In this document: one piece after another, positions 17,054 to 24,893 of the stretch
Layout of the letters: every line of letters starts with the position of its first letter
How positions within the stretch are numbered: position 1 is the first letter of the stretch
Program-made: the position numbers and the translations under genes
Source of the DNA: Flavonifractor porci
GTDB lineage: Bacteria; Bacillota; Clostridia; Oscillospirales; Oscillospiraceae
Assembly (NCBI RefSeq): GCF_037572415.1
Contig: NZ_JBBHLB010000001.1
Location: 310,001-374,000, forward strand
Length of the DNA stretch: 64,000 nt
Direction: 5' to 3'
Notes under the pieces: model-generated
Databases searched by the model: none
What the model was told of the DNA's origin: nothing
What the model saw: the letters and a program-made list of their open reading frames with translations, nothing else

Positions 17054-18754
17054 ATGAAAACAGGAAAGATGAAAAAAATTGTGCAGATTGCAGCTCTGGC
17101 CCTGGCTATCGCCCTTCCGCTGAGCCAGGCGCCGGCCTCCGCCGCCTCAGTGGCGGTGGACCCCACCATCAAGGTGGGCCTCTTTTACGGCTCCAACGCT
17201 CTGCCCGGGGCCAACCTGCTCAACGATGTGGGCAGCGGCTACCGGCTGGGCTACTATGACGACAACCGGGTCTTTCAGCAGCTGGCCGCCACCAGTGAGA
17301 CCGCCATCTCGGTGGTCAAGGCCCAGAATGTCTATTATGGCACCGTGGGCAAATGGGCGGGCTACTACGACACCATTACCTCCGATATTGCCGTGGGCTG
17401 CTGGCATCTGAAGCTGCCCGGCAGCTACAGCTCGTACGATGAGGCCGCTGCAGCAGCTTCCGCTCAGTCCGGCGGCTTTGTGGCCTGGATCGACGGGGAG
17501 TGGCAGGCCAAAGTGGGTGCCTATCTGGACAAGGAATCCGCCCAGGCGGCTCAGACCGAACTGGGTTTGACCGATGCCGAGATCGTGGGTACCTCCAGCG
17601 CCGGGGTATCGGTGGTCAAGACGGGCACCGGCCAGATCCTCTTCCAGTTTGACAGCGCCACCAAGTGTCTGGGCATCAAGCCCGGCCTGGACGACAGCGT
17701 CAAGACCGAGACCATCTTCCGGGGCAACACCTATTACGGCGGCTTCCAATACCAGCGGACCGGCGGCGGCAACCTGACGGTGAGCAACGTCATCGGTCTG
17801 GAGGATTATGTACAGGGGGTCATCGTCCGGGAGATGAGCTCCTCCTGGCCTCTGGAGGCCCTGAAGGCCCAGGCGGTGTGTGCCCGTACCTATGCTTACC
17901 GCAACTATACCGCCAGCAAGCACAAGAGCCAGGGCTTTGATATCTGCAATTCCATCCACTGTCAGGCCTATATGGGGATGGACGCGGTGACGGCCTCCAG
18001 CAGCAAGGCGGTGGAGCAGACCTATGGCGAATACGCCTGGTACAACGGCTCCCTCATTGAGGCGGTCTATTCCTCCCATGACGGCGGCGCCACTGAGAGT
18101 GCCGTCAACGTGTGGGGCAGCAATGTGGCCTATCTGGTGGGCAAGTACGACCCCTATGAGGCGTCAGTGGCCAGCAAGGTCCCCAATTACAACTGGACGG
18201 TGACCTATACGGCCCAGGAGCTCACCGATCTGCTCAACTCCAAGGGCTACACCAACTCGGGCATCGTGGATTTCCGGGTCACCAAGACAAGTCCCACCGG
18301 CAACGCCATCGAGATCACCTTCACCGACTCCTCCGGCAGGACCTGGAGCAAGATCCGGGACGACTGCCGTACCTTCCTGGGGCTGCGGAGCATCCATTAC
18401 ACCGTGTCCAGCTCCGCCGGCAGCGGTTCGTCCGGCGGGGGAGGGGGCTACACGGTGAACGGGAATGGTACTCTCGGCAGCCTGGACGAGGCCTATGCCA
18501 TCGACGGCAGCGGCTCCACCTCCAAGCTGGGCAGCGACGTGTACATCATTGACGGCGGCGGCCAGGTGACCCAGGCCACCCCCTCCGGCGGCAGCGGCGG
18601 AGACGGCTCCGCCGTGTTTACCATCACCGGCTCCGGCTGGGGCCACAACGTGGGCATGAGCCAGTGGGGCGCTTATGCCATGGCCCAGCAGGGCCATACT
18701 TATCAGGATATCCTGAACTTCTACTATACTGGAATAGAGGTGCGCAAGCCATAA
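17054..18754 (+). CDS. SpoIID/LytB domain protein, secreted
   Basis: A 566-residue exported protein with a signal peptide (hydrophobic stretch IVQIAALALAIALPLSQ, likely cleavage after ASA). A SPOR-like segment lies around residues 130-180 and the SpoIID/LytB domain spans roughly 250-560, with the catalytic-region EMSSSWPLEALKAQAVCART and the terminal GSGWGHNVGMSQWGAYAMA. A Gly/Ser-rich insert of about 60 residues interrupts the domain before that terminal block. SpoIID is a lytic transglycosylase needed for engulfment; this non-canonical paralog may act in vegetative or spore wall remodelling. The start is uncertain (ATG 17054 or 17069; neither has a strong SD). Confidence 0.9.
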   Translation: MKTGKMKKIVQIAALALAIALPLSQAPASAASVAVDPTIKVGLFYGSNALPGANLLNDVGSGYRLGYYDDNRVFQQLAATSETAISVVKAQNVYYGTVGKWAGYYDTITSDIAVGCWHLKLPGSYSSYDEAAAAASAQSGGFVAWIDGEWQAKVGAYLDKESAQAAQTELGLTDAEIVGTSSAGVSVVKTGTGQILFQFDSATKCLGIKPGLDDSVKTETIFRGNTYYGGFQYQRTGGGNLTVSNVIGLEDYVQGVIVREMSSSWPLEALKAQAVCARTYAYRNYTASKHKSQGFDICNSIHCQAYMGMDAVTASSSKAVEQTYGEYAWYNGSLIEAVYSSHDGGATESAVNVWGSNVAYLVGKYDPYEASVASKVPNYNWTVTYTAQELTDLLNSKGYTNSGIVDFRVTKTSPTGNAIEITFTDSSGRTWSKIRDDCRTFLGLRSIHYTVSSSAGSGSSGGGGGYTVNGNGTLGSLDEAYAIDGSGSTSKLGSDVYIIDGGGQVTQATPSGGSGGDGSAVFTITGSGWGHNVGMSQWGAYAMAQQGHTYQDILNFYYTGIEVRKP

Positions 18755-19776
18755 AGACGTCTGATTTTGACTTTTACCTGCCGGAGGAGCTGATCGCTCA
18801 GACTCCTCTGGAGAAGCGGGACTCCTCCCGGCTGCTGGTGCTGGACAAGCATACCGGCGAAACGAAACATATGCACTTTTTCGATCTGCCCACTCTGCTG
18901 AGACCGGGAGACTGCCTGGTGCTCAACGACTCCCGGGTGCTGCCCGCCCGGCTCATCGGCCACCGGGAGCCCGGCGGGGGAGCGGTGGAGGTGCTGCTGC
19001 TCATCGACCGGGGCAATAAGACCTGGGAGTGCCTGGTGCGGCCCGGCCGTAAGATGAAACCTGGTACCCGGGTGTCCTTCGGCGAGGGTCAGCTCACCGC
19101 CGAGGTCACCGAGGTGCTGGAGGGGGGCAACCGGCTGGTCCGCTTCGATTACGAGGGCATTTTCCTGGAAAAGCTGGAGCAGCTGGGCAAAATGCCTCTG
19201 CCTCCTTATATTAAGGCCGAACTTCAGGACCCGGAGCGGTACCAGACCGTCTACTCCCGGGAGGTGGGCTCCGCCGCCGCTCCCACCGCCGGTCTCCACT
19301 TCACCAAGGAGCTGCTCAAGCAGGTGGAGGACATGGGCGTGCGTCTGGCCTATGTGACCCTCCATGTGGGTCTGGGCACCTTCCGCCCGGTGAAGGAGGA
19401 GGACATCCTGGACCATGAGATGCACTCTGAGTACTGCATGATCTCCGCCGAGACCGCCGAGACCATCAACCGGACCAAGGCCGAGGGAGGCCGGGTGATC
19501 TGCGTGGGCACCACCTCCTGCCGCACCATTGAGAGCTGGGCGGCGGAGGACGGGACCCTGAAGGAGAGCGCCGGATGGACCAATATCTTCATCTATCCCG
19601 GCTACAAATTCAAAGCGCTGGATTGCCTCATCACCAACTTCCATCTGCCGGAATCCACCCTCATCATGCTGGTGTCCGCTCTGGCGGGCCGGGAGCACAT
19701 CCTGGCCGCCTACAAAGAGGCGGTGGAGCAGAAATACCGCTTCTTCTCCTTCGGAGACGCCATGTTCATTTGCTGA
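18751..19776 (+). CDS. queA: S-adenosylmethionine:tRNA ribosyltransferase-isomerase, apparent ATA start
   Basis: Adds the cyclopentene precursor ribosyl group in queuosine synthesis (tgt lies 5 kb downstream). From the Lys codon after ATA the protein reads KTSDFDFYLPEELIAQTPLEKR, the normal QueA N-terminus, with later motifs GSAAAPTAGLHFT and TNFHLPESTL. The codon in the start position is ATA (18751-18753), overlapping the SpoIID stop as ATAA, with GAGGTG 8 bases upstream. No ATG, GTG or TTG occurs in frame between there and a GTG at 18664 deep inside the upstream gene. With ATA the length is 341, as expected. Confidence 0.9.
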   Translation: MKTSDFDFYLPEELIAQTPLEKRDSSRLLVLDKHTGETKHMHFFDLPTLLRPGDCLVLNDSRVLPARLIGHREPGGGAVEVLLLIDRGNKTWECLVRPGRKMKPGTRVSFGEGQLTAEVTEVLEGGNRLVRFDYEGIFLEKLEQLGKMPLPPYIKAELQDPERYQTVYSREVGSAAAPTAGLHFTKELLKQVEDMGVRLAYVTLHVGLGTFRPVKEEDILDHEMHSEYCMISAETAETINRTKAEGGRVICVGTTSCRTIESWAAEDGTLKESAGWTNIFIYPGYKFKALDCLITNFHLPESTLIMLVSALAGREHILAAYKEAVEQKYRFFSFGDAMFIC

Positions 19777-19783
19777 AACAGCC

Positions 19784-19813
19784 AAAGGCCTGCCGTTACG
19801 GCAGGCCTTTTTT
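19784..19813. terminator. Bidirectional terminator between queA and the glycosyltransferase gene
   Basis: Twelve-pair stem AAAGGCCTGCCG/CGGCAGGCCTTT with loop TTA, T-rich on one side and A-rich on the other, between convergent genes. Confidence 0.9.
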
Positions 19814-20885
19814 ACATCCTGCCCAGCAGCTCCACGTTGCCCACCAGCCGGGGATCGGCAGGGGAGAGGGCCAGGGCCTTTTGTGCCTCCTCCCGCGCGG
19901 GGGAGATGCGGCCGGTGCGGAAATAGGCCTGACACCGCAGGTCATGGGGGAGCGGACCCCAGGCCTCTGCCTCGCAGATGTAGGTATCGGGGCGGACGGT
20001 GATGGACAGGGCCATTCCGGTAAAGTAGAGCACACCATCCCAGTTTTCCTGCTGGTAGCAGAGCGTGGCCAGGTCCATCCAGGGCTCCCGCAGGTGGGGG
20101 GCCTCGGCGGCGGCCCGGAAGAACCAGCCTCTGGCCTGTGCGGGGTCCCCCTTTTGTATGTAGGACTTGGCGATGTACCGCATGGAGGCCGCCCGCTCAT
20201 CCTTCCAGGTGGCAGTGGGCATGGACAGATGCCGCTGGAGGGTGGCAATGCAGTCGTCCCACCGGCCATGGAAGAAATACTCCCGGCCCAGATAGTGGGC
20301 GTTTCGGTCGTTCTCCGGTTCCTCCTGTACCGACAGTTCCAGCAGAGGAAGGTACTGGCCCCGGGATTTGGAGGGGTCAGGGTGGTGGTCCAGCTGCACC
20401 CCCGCCGCCGTTACCATGGGGCCGGGCCGGCCGGAGCCCTCCCAGCGCAGGATCTCATGGACCGGGTGGACCCACCGGTAACCGTGGCGGCGGTGGATCT
20501 TTTCATACCAGAATACCACGCCCTCGGCCCCATCGGGCCGGAAAGACCAGGTATAGCGATACCGGGCCTGACCTGCTTCTGGGGTCCAGGCCGCTTCCAG
20601 GGCCGCCCGCCAGCCGGGATGGAACACCTCGTCCAGGTCGGTACACACGCAGATATCCGCATCCTCATCCACCAGTTCCAGAGAACGGTTGCGGGCGGTG
20701 TCGAACCGCCAGGGGACGATGGCCTCCACGGTGACAGCGGCCCCCCGGGCCTCCAAACGGGCCACGGTGTCGTCAGTGGAGCCGGTGTCCAGCACCACCA
20801 CCTGGTCGGCCTCCGACATGGAGTCCATCCAGCGGTCCACAAATTGAGCCTCGTTTTTACAGATGGCATAAACTACGATCTTTAT
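19812..20885 (-). CDS. Family 2 glycosyltransferase with TPR-like C-terminus, apparent ATA start
   Basis: A GT-A fold transferase: IKIVVYAICKNEAQFVDRW, then VVLDTGSTDDTVARLE and the metal-binding TDLDEVF (DxD-type). The region after residue 200 is rich in Trp/Tyr/Ala helices resembling tetratricopeptide units. The frame with homology begins at ATA (20883-20885), 8 bases after GGAGG; the next usable codon is a GTG at 20840, which would remove the first strand of the Rossmann-like fold. Total from ATA is 357 residues. It follows the collagen-like gene on the same strand, suggesting it glycosylates that protein. Confidence 0.85.
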   Translation of the reverse strand: MKIVVYAICKNEAQFVDRWMDSMSEADQVVVLDTGSTDDTVARLEARGAAVTVEAIVPWRFDTARNRSLELVDEDADICVCTDLDEVFHPGWRAALEAAWTPEAGQARYRYTWSFRPDGAEGVVFWYEKIHRRHGYRWVHPVHEILRWEGSGRPGPMVTAAGVQLDHHPDPSKSRGQYLPLLELSVQEEPENDRNAHYLGREYFFHGRWDDCIATLQRHLSMPTATWKDERAASMRYIAKSYIQKGDPAQARGWFFRAAAEAPHLREPWMDLATLCYQQENWDGVLYFTGMALSITVRPDTYICEAEAWGPLPHDLRCQAYFRTGRISPAREEAQKALALSPADPRLVGNVELLGRM

Positions 20886-20942
20886 GAGGGGTTCCTCCTT
20901 TCACAGAACGGGAGGGGGGCAAGCAGCCCCCCTCCCGCGGGA

Positions 20943-21560
20943 TCAGGATTCCATCAGACCGGCGGCCTTCAGGTTTTGAATGATCTGGTTGACGGTGTTG
21001 ATGACGGTGGGCAGACTGGCATTGCTTTGCAGGGCGGTGACCGCGGCAGCCGCATTCGTCTCGCCGGCAGGGCCGGTGGGCCCAGTAGGGCCGGCAACCC
21101 CGGCAGGGCCGGTGGGGCCAGTGGGTCCGGCAGAGCCGGCAGTACCCGCTGTACCAGCAGGGCCGGTGGGTCCGGTAGGGCCGGCAGCGCCATCAGGGCC
21201 GGGGATGCCCTGAGGCCCGGTGGGACCGGTAGCGCCGTCAGGTCCGGGAATACCCTGGGGACCGGTGGGCCCGGTCATGCCTGCCGCGCCGGTGGGGCCA
21301 GTGGGTCCGGGGGTGGCAGGTCCGGTGGGTCCGGTGGGACCGGCAGGGCCAGTGGGACCAGTAGCGCCCGCAGCGCCGGAACCGGCAGGGCCAGTGGGAC
21401 CGGTAGCGCCCGCCGGGCCGGTCGCTCCGGTAGGTCCGGTGGGACCAGGCACGGGGCAGGGAGGGGGACAGGGCGGCGGGCAGCAGCCCGGCGGACAGCA
21501 GCAGGCGGCGCCCTCCTGTTTCCGTCTCCACTCCCGATCAGAGGGAAGATAATGGTTCAT
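20943..21560 (-). CDS. Collagen-like protein, probable spore surface (BclA-like) glycoprotein
   Basis: A 205-residue protein. The N-terminus (MNHYLPSDREWRRKQEG) leads to a Cys/Pro cluster CCCPPGCCPPPCPPPCP, then about 40 Gly-X-Y triplets, mostly GPTGPTGATG and GPAG, and a short C-terminal domain ending QIIQNLKAAGLMES. Thr in the GPT triplets is the classic O-glycosylation site in BclA-like exosporium proteins. ATG is 6 bases after AAAGGAG. No signal peptide is seen, as for spore-surface proteins. A sigma-K/E-like -10 lies upstream. Confidence 0.88.
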   Translation of the reverse strand: MNHYLPSDREWRRKQEGAACCCPPGCCPPPCPPPCPVPGPTGPTGATGPAGATGPTGPAGSGAAGATGPTGPAGPTGPTGPATPGPTGPTGAAGMTGPTGPQGIPGPDGATGPTGPQGIPGPDGAAGPTGPTGPAGTAGTAGSAGPTGPTGPAGVAGPTGPTGPAGETNAAAAVTALQSNASLPTVINTVNQIIQNLKAAGLMES

Positions 21561-21603
21561 ATTGTACTCCTTTATCCGCTTGGCTTGTGGCTGTGCCACA
21601 TGA

Positions 21604-21632
21604 CAGCCTATGCGATTGCCTGCCGGAAGGTG
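21604..21632 (-). promoter_or_regulatory. Possible late sporulation promoter of the collagen-like gene
   Basis: On the minus strand CACC, 16 bases, then CATAGGCTG, resembling the SigK/SigE consensus (AC-16-CATAnnnTA) 44 bases before the start. The match is partial. Confidence 0.3.
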
Positions 21633-21671
21633 CGCTGCCCAAAGACCTAGCAAAAAAGTAGGAAAACGGGG

Positions 21672-21700
21672 TTGACAAGACTAACTCCACCTGATATAGT
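21672..21700 (+). promoter_or_regulatory. Sigma-A promoter of the thioredoxin operon
   Basis: TTGACA (21672-21677) and TATAGT (21695-21700), spacer 17. Confidence 0.8.
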
Positions 21701-21793
21701 TAAACCATAAAATGAAACAAATAAAGTTACAGTTAGAAGTATATAATATCGTCAGGCGATTGCCGGTCATTTTCAATGGAAAGGACGATGGAT

Positions 21794-22108
21794 ATGACTC
21801 CCATTACCATTACCAAAGACAATTTTGAAGAAGTGGTGCTTCGTTCCGATAAGCCGGTTCTGGTGGACTTCTGGGCCCCCTGGTGCGGCTACTGCCGCCG
21901 GATCAGCCCGGTGCTGGACCAGATCGCCCAGCAGTTTGACGGCCAGCTGGTGGTGGGCAAGATCAACATCGACGAGGAGCCCGGTCTGGAAGAGCAGTTT
22001 GAGGTAGAGGTCATTCCCACCCTGTTCCTCTTCAAAAACGGGGAGACGGGGGAGCCCATCGTGAACCCCGGTTCCAAGGCTCAGATCATTGAGTGGATGG
22101 GACTGTAA
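21794..22108 (+). CDS. Thioredoxin with CGYC active site
   Basis: A 104-residue thioredoxin: FWAPWCGYCRRISPVLDQI carries the redox pair as CGYC rather than the usual CGPC, and the cis-Pro lies in VIPTLFLFKNG. The change in the dipeptide between the cysteines often alters redox potential. ATG 21794 is 8 bases after AAAGGA and is preferred to ATGs at 21776 and 21788. Thioredoxin reductase follows by 15 bases. Confidence 0.93.
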   Translation: MTPITITKDNFEEVVLRSDKPVLVDFWAPWCGYCRRISPVLDQIAQQFDGQLVVGKINIDEEPGLEEQFEVEVIPTLFLFKNGETGEPIVNPGSKAQIIEWMGL

Positions 22109-22123
22109 AAGGAGGCGGACGGC

Positions 22124-23041
22124 ATGGCGCATTATGAAATTCTCATCATAGGGGGCGGCCCCGCCGGCTACACAGCGGCCCTGTATGCCGCCCGCAGCGG
22201 CCGCAAGACGGCGGTGGTGGAGAAGCTGTCCCCCGGCGGCCAGATGGCCACCACCTCGGTCATTGACAACTACCCCGGCTTCCCTGACGGGGTGGACGGC
22301 TTCGAATTGGGGGAAAAGATGGAGCAGCAAGCCCGGAAATACGGGGCGGAGACCATCTACGCCGAGGTCACCGGGGTCGATCTGACTGACAGCCCCAAGG
22401 TGCTCCGCACCAGCGAGGGGGAACTGACCGCCGATGCGGTGGTCCTTTCTACCGGGGCCTACCCCAGAGAACTGGGCCTGCCCGGCGAGAGCGAGCTGCG
22501 GGGGAGAGGGATCGCCTACTGTGCCGCCTGCGACGGCATGATGTACCGGGGCAAGGTGGTGGCAGTAAACGGCGGCGGCAACACCGCTGTGGAGGACGCC
22601 CTCTACCTGTCCAAGCTGTGCAAAAAGGTCTATCTGATCCACCGGCGGGACAGTCTGCGGGCCTCGGCGGTGTACCACAAGGCCCTGGAGGAGGCGGGAG
22701 TGGAGATCCTTTGGAACACCCGTGTGACAGATCTGCGCAAGGAGAAGCACCTGACAGGTGTTGCGCTGGAGAACGTGGTCACCGGCGAGAAAAGCGAACT
22801 TGCCTGCGACGGCCTCTTCGTGGCGGTGGGCCGGGTGCCCGACACCGCCCTCTTTGCCGGACAGGTGGAGACCGACGGGGCGGGCTATCTGGTAGCGGAC
22901 GAGAGCTGCCGTACCAGCGTACCCGGTGTGTTTGCCGCTGGGGACGTGCGTGCCAAGGCCCTGCGGCAGGTCATCACCGCCGCCGCCGACGGCGCCAACG
23001 CCGCCCACTGGGCGGAGGACTATCTGCTCAAACGCGTATAA
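22124..23041 (+). CDS. trxB: Thioredoxin reductase
   Basis: A 305-residue FAD/NADPH enzyme with FAD motif GGGPAGYTAALYAARSG, redox centre CAACDG (IAYCAACDGMM), NADPH loop GGGNTAVEDALYL and C-terminal FAD motif GVFAAGDVRAKALRQVITAAADGA. It reduces the adjacent thioredoxin. Ribosome binding site AAAGGAGG. It stands 16 bases before the Rrf2 gene in one operon. Confidence 0.94.
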   Translation: MAHYEILIIGGGPAGYTAALYAARSGRKTAVVEKLSPGGQMATTSVIDNYPGFPDGVDGFELGEKMEQQARKYGAETIYAEVTGVDLTDSPKVLRTSEGELTADAVVLSTGAYPRELGLPGESELRGRGIAYCAACDGMMYRGKVVAVNGGGNTAVEDALYLSKLCKKVYLIHRRDSLRASAVYHKALEEAGVEILWNTRVTDLRKEKHLTGVALENVVTGEKSELACDGLFVAVGRVPDTALFAGQVETDGAGYLVADESCRTSVPGVFAAGDVRAKALRQVITAAADGANAAHWAEDYLLKRV

Positions 23042-23057
23042 AGGAGAATTCCATTCC

Positions 23058-23492
23058 ATGAATGGTCTATTCTGTGTGGCGGTCCACGCCCTGATCTATC
23101 TGGATAAACGGGGATGTCTGCTCTCCAGCGAGGAGCTTGCGGCCAACATCTGCACCAACCCGGCTCGGGTCCGCAAGGTGATGGCCAAGCTGAAAAAGGC
23201 GGGGCTGGTGACCACCCGTACCGGCACCGACGGCGGCTATCAGCTGGTGGCCGACCCTGCCAGGCTCACCCTGGATACGGTAGCCGACGCCCTGGAGGTT
23301 CGGTTCGTGGAGCCTGCCTGGCACAGCGGCGGGGGTTTGGACTGCGGATGTATGGTGGCCTCCGGCATGGCCGGGGTGATGGACCATCTGTTTGACGATC
23401 TGGACCGGCGCTGCCGGACCCAGCTGGCTGGGCTGACCCTGGCCGACCTGGAGACACAACTGGAATCCATACAAAAAGGAGAACACCTATGA
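23058..23492 (+). CDS. Rrf2 family transcriptional regulator
   Basis: A 144-residue winged-helix regulator: AVHALIYLDKRG, then the recognition region TNPARVRKVMAKLKKAGLV and the wing GTDGGYQLVADP. Two cysteines in DCGC lie where other Rrf2 proteins bind iron-sulfur clusters or sense thiols. In an operon with thioredoxin, its reductase and a thiol-disulfide carrier it probably senses redox state and controls this operon. ATG 23058 is 11 bases after AAGGAG; the last bases overlap the next gene as ATGA. Confidence 0.88.
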   Translation: MNGLFCVAVHALIYLDKRGCLLSSEELAANICTNPARVRKVMAKLKKAGLVTTRTGTDGGYQLVADPARLTLDTVADALEVRFVEPAWHSGGGLDCGCMVASGMAGVMDHLFDDLDRRCRTQLAGLTLADLETQLESIQKGEHL

Positions 23493-24787
23493 ATTTACAG
23501 CTTGAGACCGGTGTACCGGTACTCACCGTCTTTGTGCAGGGCCTGCTCAGCTTCTTTTCTCCCTGCGTGCTCCCTCTTGTACCCTTGTATGTAAGCTATC
23601 TGGCGGGAGGCGCCCGGACCGTGGATGAGAAGGGCAACATCCGCTATCCCAGAGGCAAGGTGCTGATCAATACCCTGTTCTTTGTCATCGGCGTCAGCTT
23701 CGCTTTCTTTGTGCTGGGGCTGGGCTTTACCGCTGCGGGCCGCTTCTTCAGCGGCAATCAGACCCTGTTTGCCCGCATCAGCGGCATCGTTATGATCCTC
23801 TTCGGCGTCTATCAGTTCGGCTTCTTTGGTAAGGCCGCCGCTCTGGAGACCGAGCACCGGCTGCCCTTCCGGTTGGACCGGTGGGCCATGAACCCCCTGG
23901 TGGCTCTGGTGCTGGGCTTTACCTTCAGCTTTGCCTGGACTCCCTGCGTGGGTCCCACCCTGGGCAGTGTGCTGTTGATGGCATCCTCCGCCGCCAGCGC
24001 GAGTAAGGGCTTTTTGCTCATCGCCGTTTACACCGCGGGCTTTGTGATCCCCTTCCTGGCGGTGGGTATTTTCACCGGCACGGTGCTCAACTTCTTCAGG
24101 ACCCACCAGAAGGTGGTCAAGTATACCGGCAAGGTGGGGGCGGCTCTGCTGGTCCTGATGGGTATTATGACCTTCACCGGCTTTATGAACGGCATCACCG
24201 GCTATCTGTCCGGCATCGGCGGCGGGGCCGGCGTAACCGGGACGCCCACCCAGAGCGAAAGCGTCTCTCCCGCGCCGGAGGCCACCCGGAGCCCGGAGCC
24301 CGCGGAGAGTGCCTCGCCGGAGCCGTCTGCTGAGCCTACCCCAAAGCCTGAGATCGCCGCCCCCGACTTTACCCTTACCGATCAGTACGGCAACACCCAT
24401 ACTCTGTCCGACTACCAGGGCAAGACGGTGTTCCTCAACTTCTGGGCCACCTGGTGCGGCCCCTGCAAGAGCGAGATGCCCGACATCCAGAAGCTATATG
24501 AGAGTTATGGAGAAAACGGCGAGGATCTGGTGGTGCTGGCCGTGGCCAATCCCGGTGGACAGGACGTGTCCCAGGAGGAGATGGAGCAGTTCCTGGAGGA
24601 CAACGGCTACACCTTCCCGGTGCTCATGGATACCACCGGCACGACCCTGGCCAATTACGGCATTGCCGCCTTTCCGACTACCTTTATGATCGACGCCAAG
24701 GGCAACGTGTACGGCTATGTGCCGGGCGCTATGACGGCGTCCATCATGGAGTCGGTGGTGCAGCAGACCATGGACAGCGTAAAATAA
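23489..24787 (+). CDS. CcdA-type membrane protein fused to an exported TlpA/ResA-like thioredoxin domain
   Basis: A 432-residue fusion. Residues 1-240 form a CcdA/DsbD-beta-like membrane domain of six helices with Cys in SFFSPCVLPLVPLY and AWTPCVGPTLG; these carry electrons across the membrane. A linker rich in Ser-Pro-Glu repeats (about residues 245-285) precedes a TlpA/ResA thioredoxin domain with WATWCGPCKSEMP. It should pass electrons from the cytoplasmic thioredoxin outward to reduce extracellular disulfides. The upstream genes supply the cytoplasmic half of the same chain. Confidence 0.92.
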   Translation: MNLQLETGVPVLTVFVQGLLSFFSPCVLPLVPLYVSYLAGGARTVDEKGNIRYPRGKVLINTLFFVIGVSFAFFVLGLGFTAAGRFFSGNQTLFARISGIVMILFGVYQFGFFGKAAALETEHRLPFRLDRWAMNPLVALVLGFTFSFAWTPCVGPTLGSVLLMASSAASASKGFLLIAVYTAGFVIPFLAVGIFTGTVLNFFRTHQKVVKYTGKVGAALLVLMGIMTFTGFMNGITGYLSGIGGGAGVTGTPTQSESVSPAPEATRSPEPAESASPEPSAEPTPKPEIAAPDFTLTDQYGNTHTLSDYQGKTVFLNFWATWCGPCKSEMPDIQKLYESYGENGEDLVVLAVANPGGQDVSQEEMEQFLEDNGYTFPVLMDTTGTTLANYGIAAFPTTFMIDAKGNVYGYVPGAMTASIMESVVQQTMDSVK

Positions 24788-24794
24788 TGAGGGA

Positions 24795-24820
24795 AGAGCG
24801 GCGCATGGCGCCGCTCTTTC
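24795..24820 (+). terminator. Terminator of the thioredoxin operon
   Basis: Perfect 10-pair stem AGAGCGGCGC/GCGCCGCTCT with loop ATG, followed by TTCTGG (short U-run). Confidence 0.75.
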
Positions 24821-24833
24821 TGGCTTTGGGGCG

Positions 24834-24862
24834 TTGTCATTTTACTTGCTTTCTGGTATGAT
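24834..24862 (+). promoter_or_regulatory. Sigma-A promoter of tgt
   Basis: TTGTCA (24834-24839) and TATGAT (24857-24862), spacer 17. Confidence 0.75.
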
Positions 24863-24893
24863 AATAGCACTTGCAAAATAAAGGGGTTTTATT

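Noticed and set aside
18664..18750. GTG 18664 as the real start of queA
   Set aside because: It would add 29 residues overlapping SpoIID's conserved C-terminal block in another frame with no homology to QueA and no SD sequence.
21001..21450. GC-rich repeated tract as a CRISPR array or satellite
   Set aside because: It encodes regular Gly-X-Y triplets in a single frame; no spacer-repeat periodicity.
19575..21650. Plus-strand open frame of about 690 codons spanning queA end, glycosyltransferase and collagen gene
   Set aside because: It crosses a strong terminator and is antisense to two supported genes; its apparent collagen-like tail is the mirrored Gly/Pro repeat.
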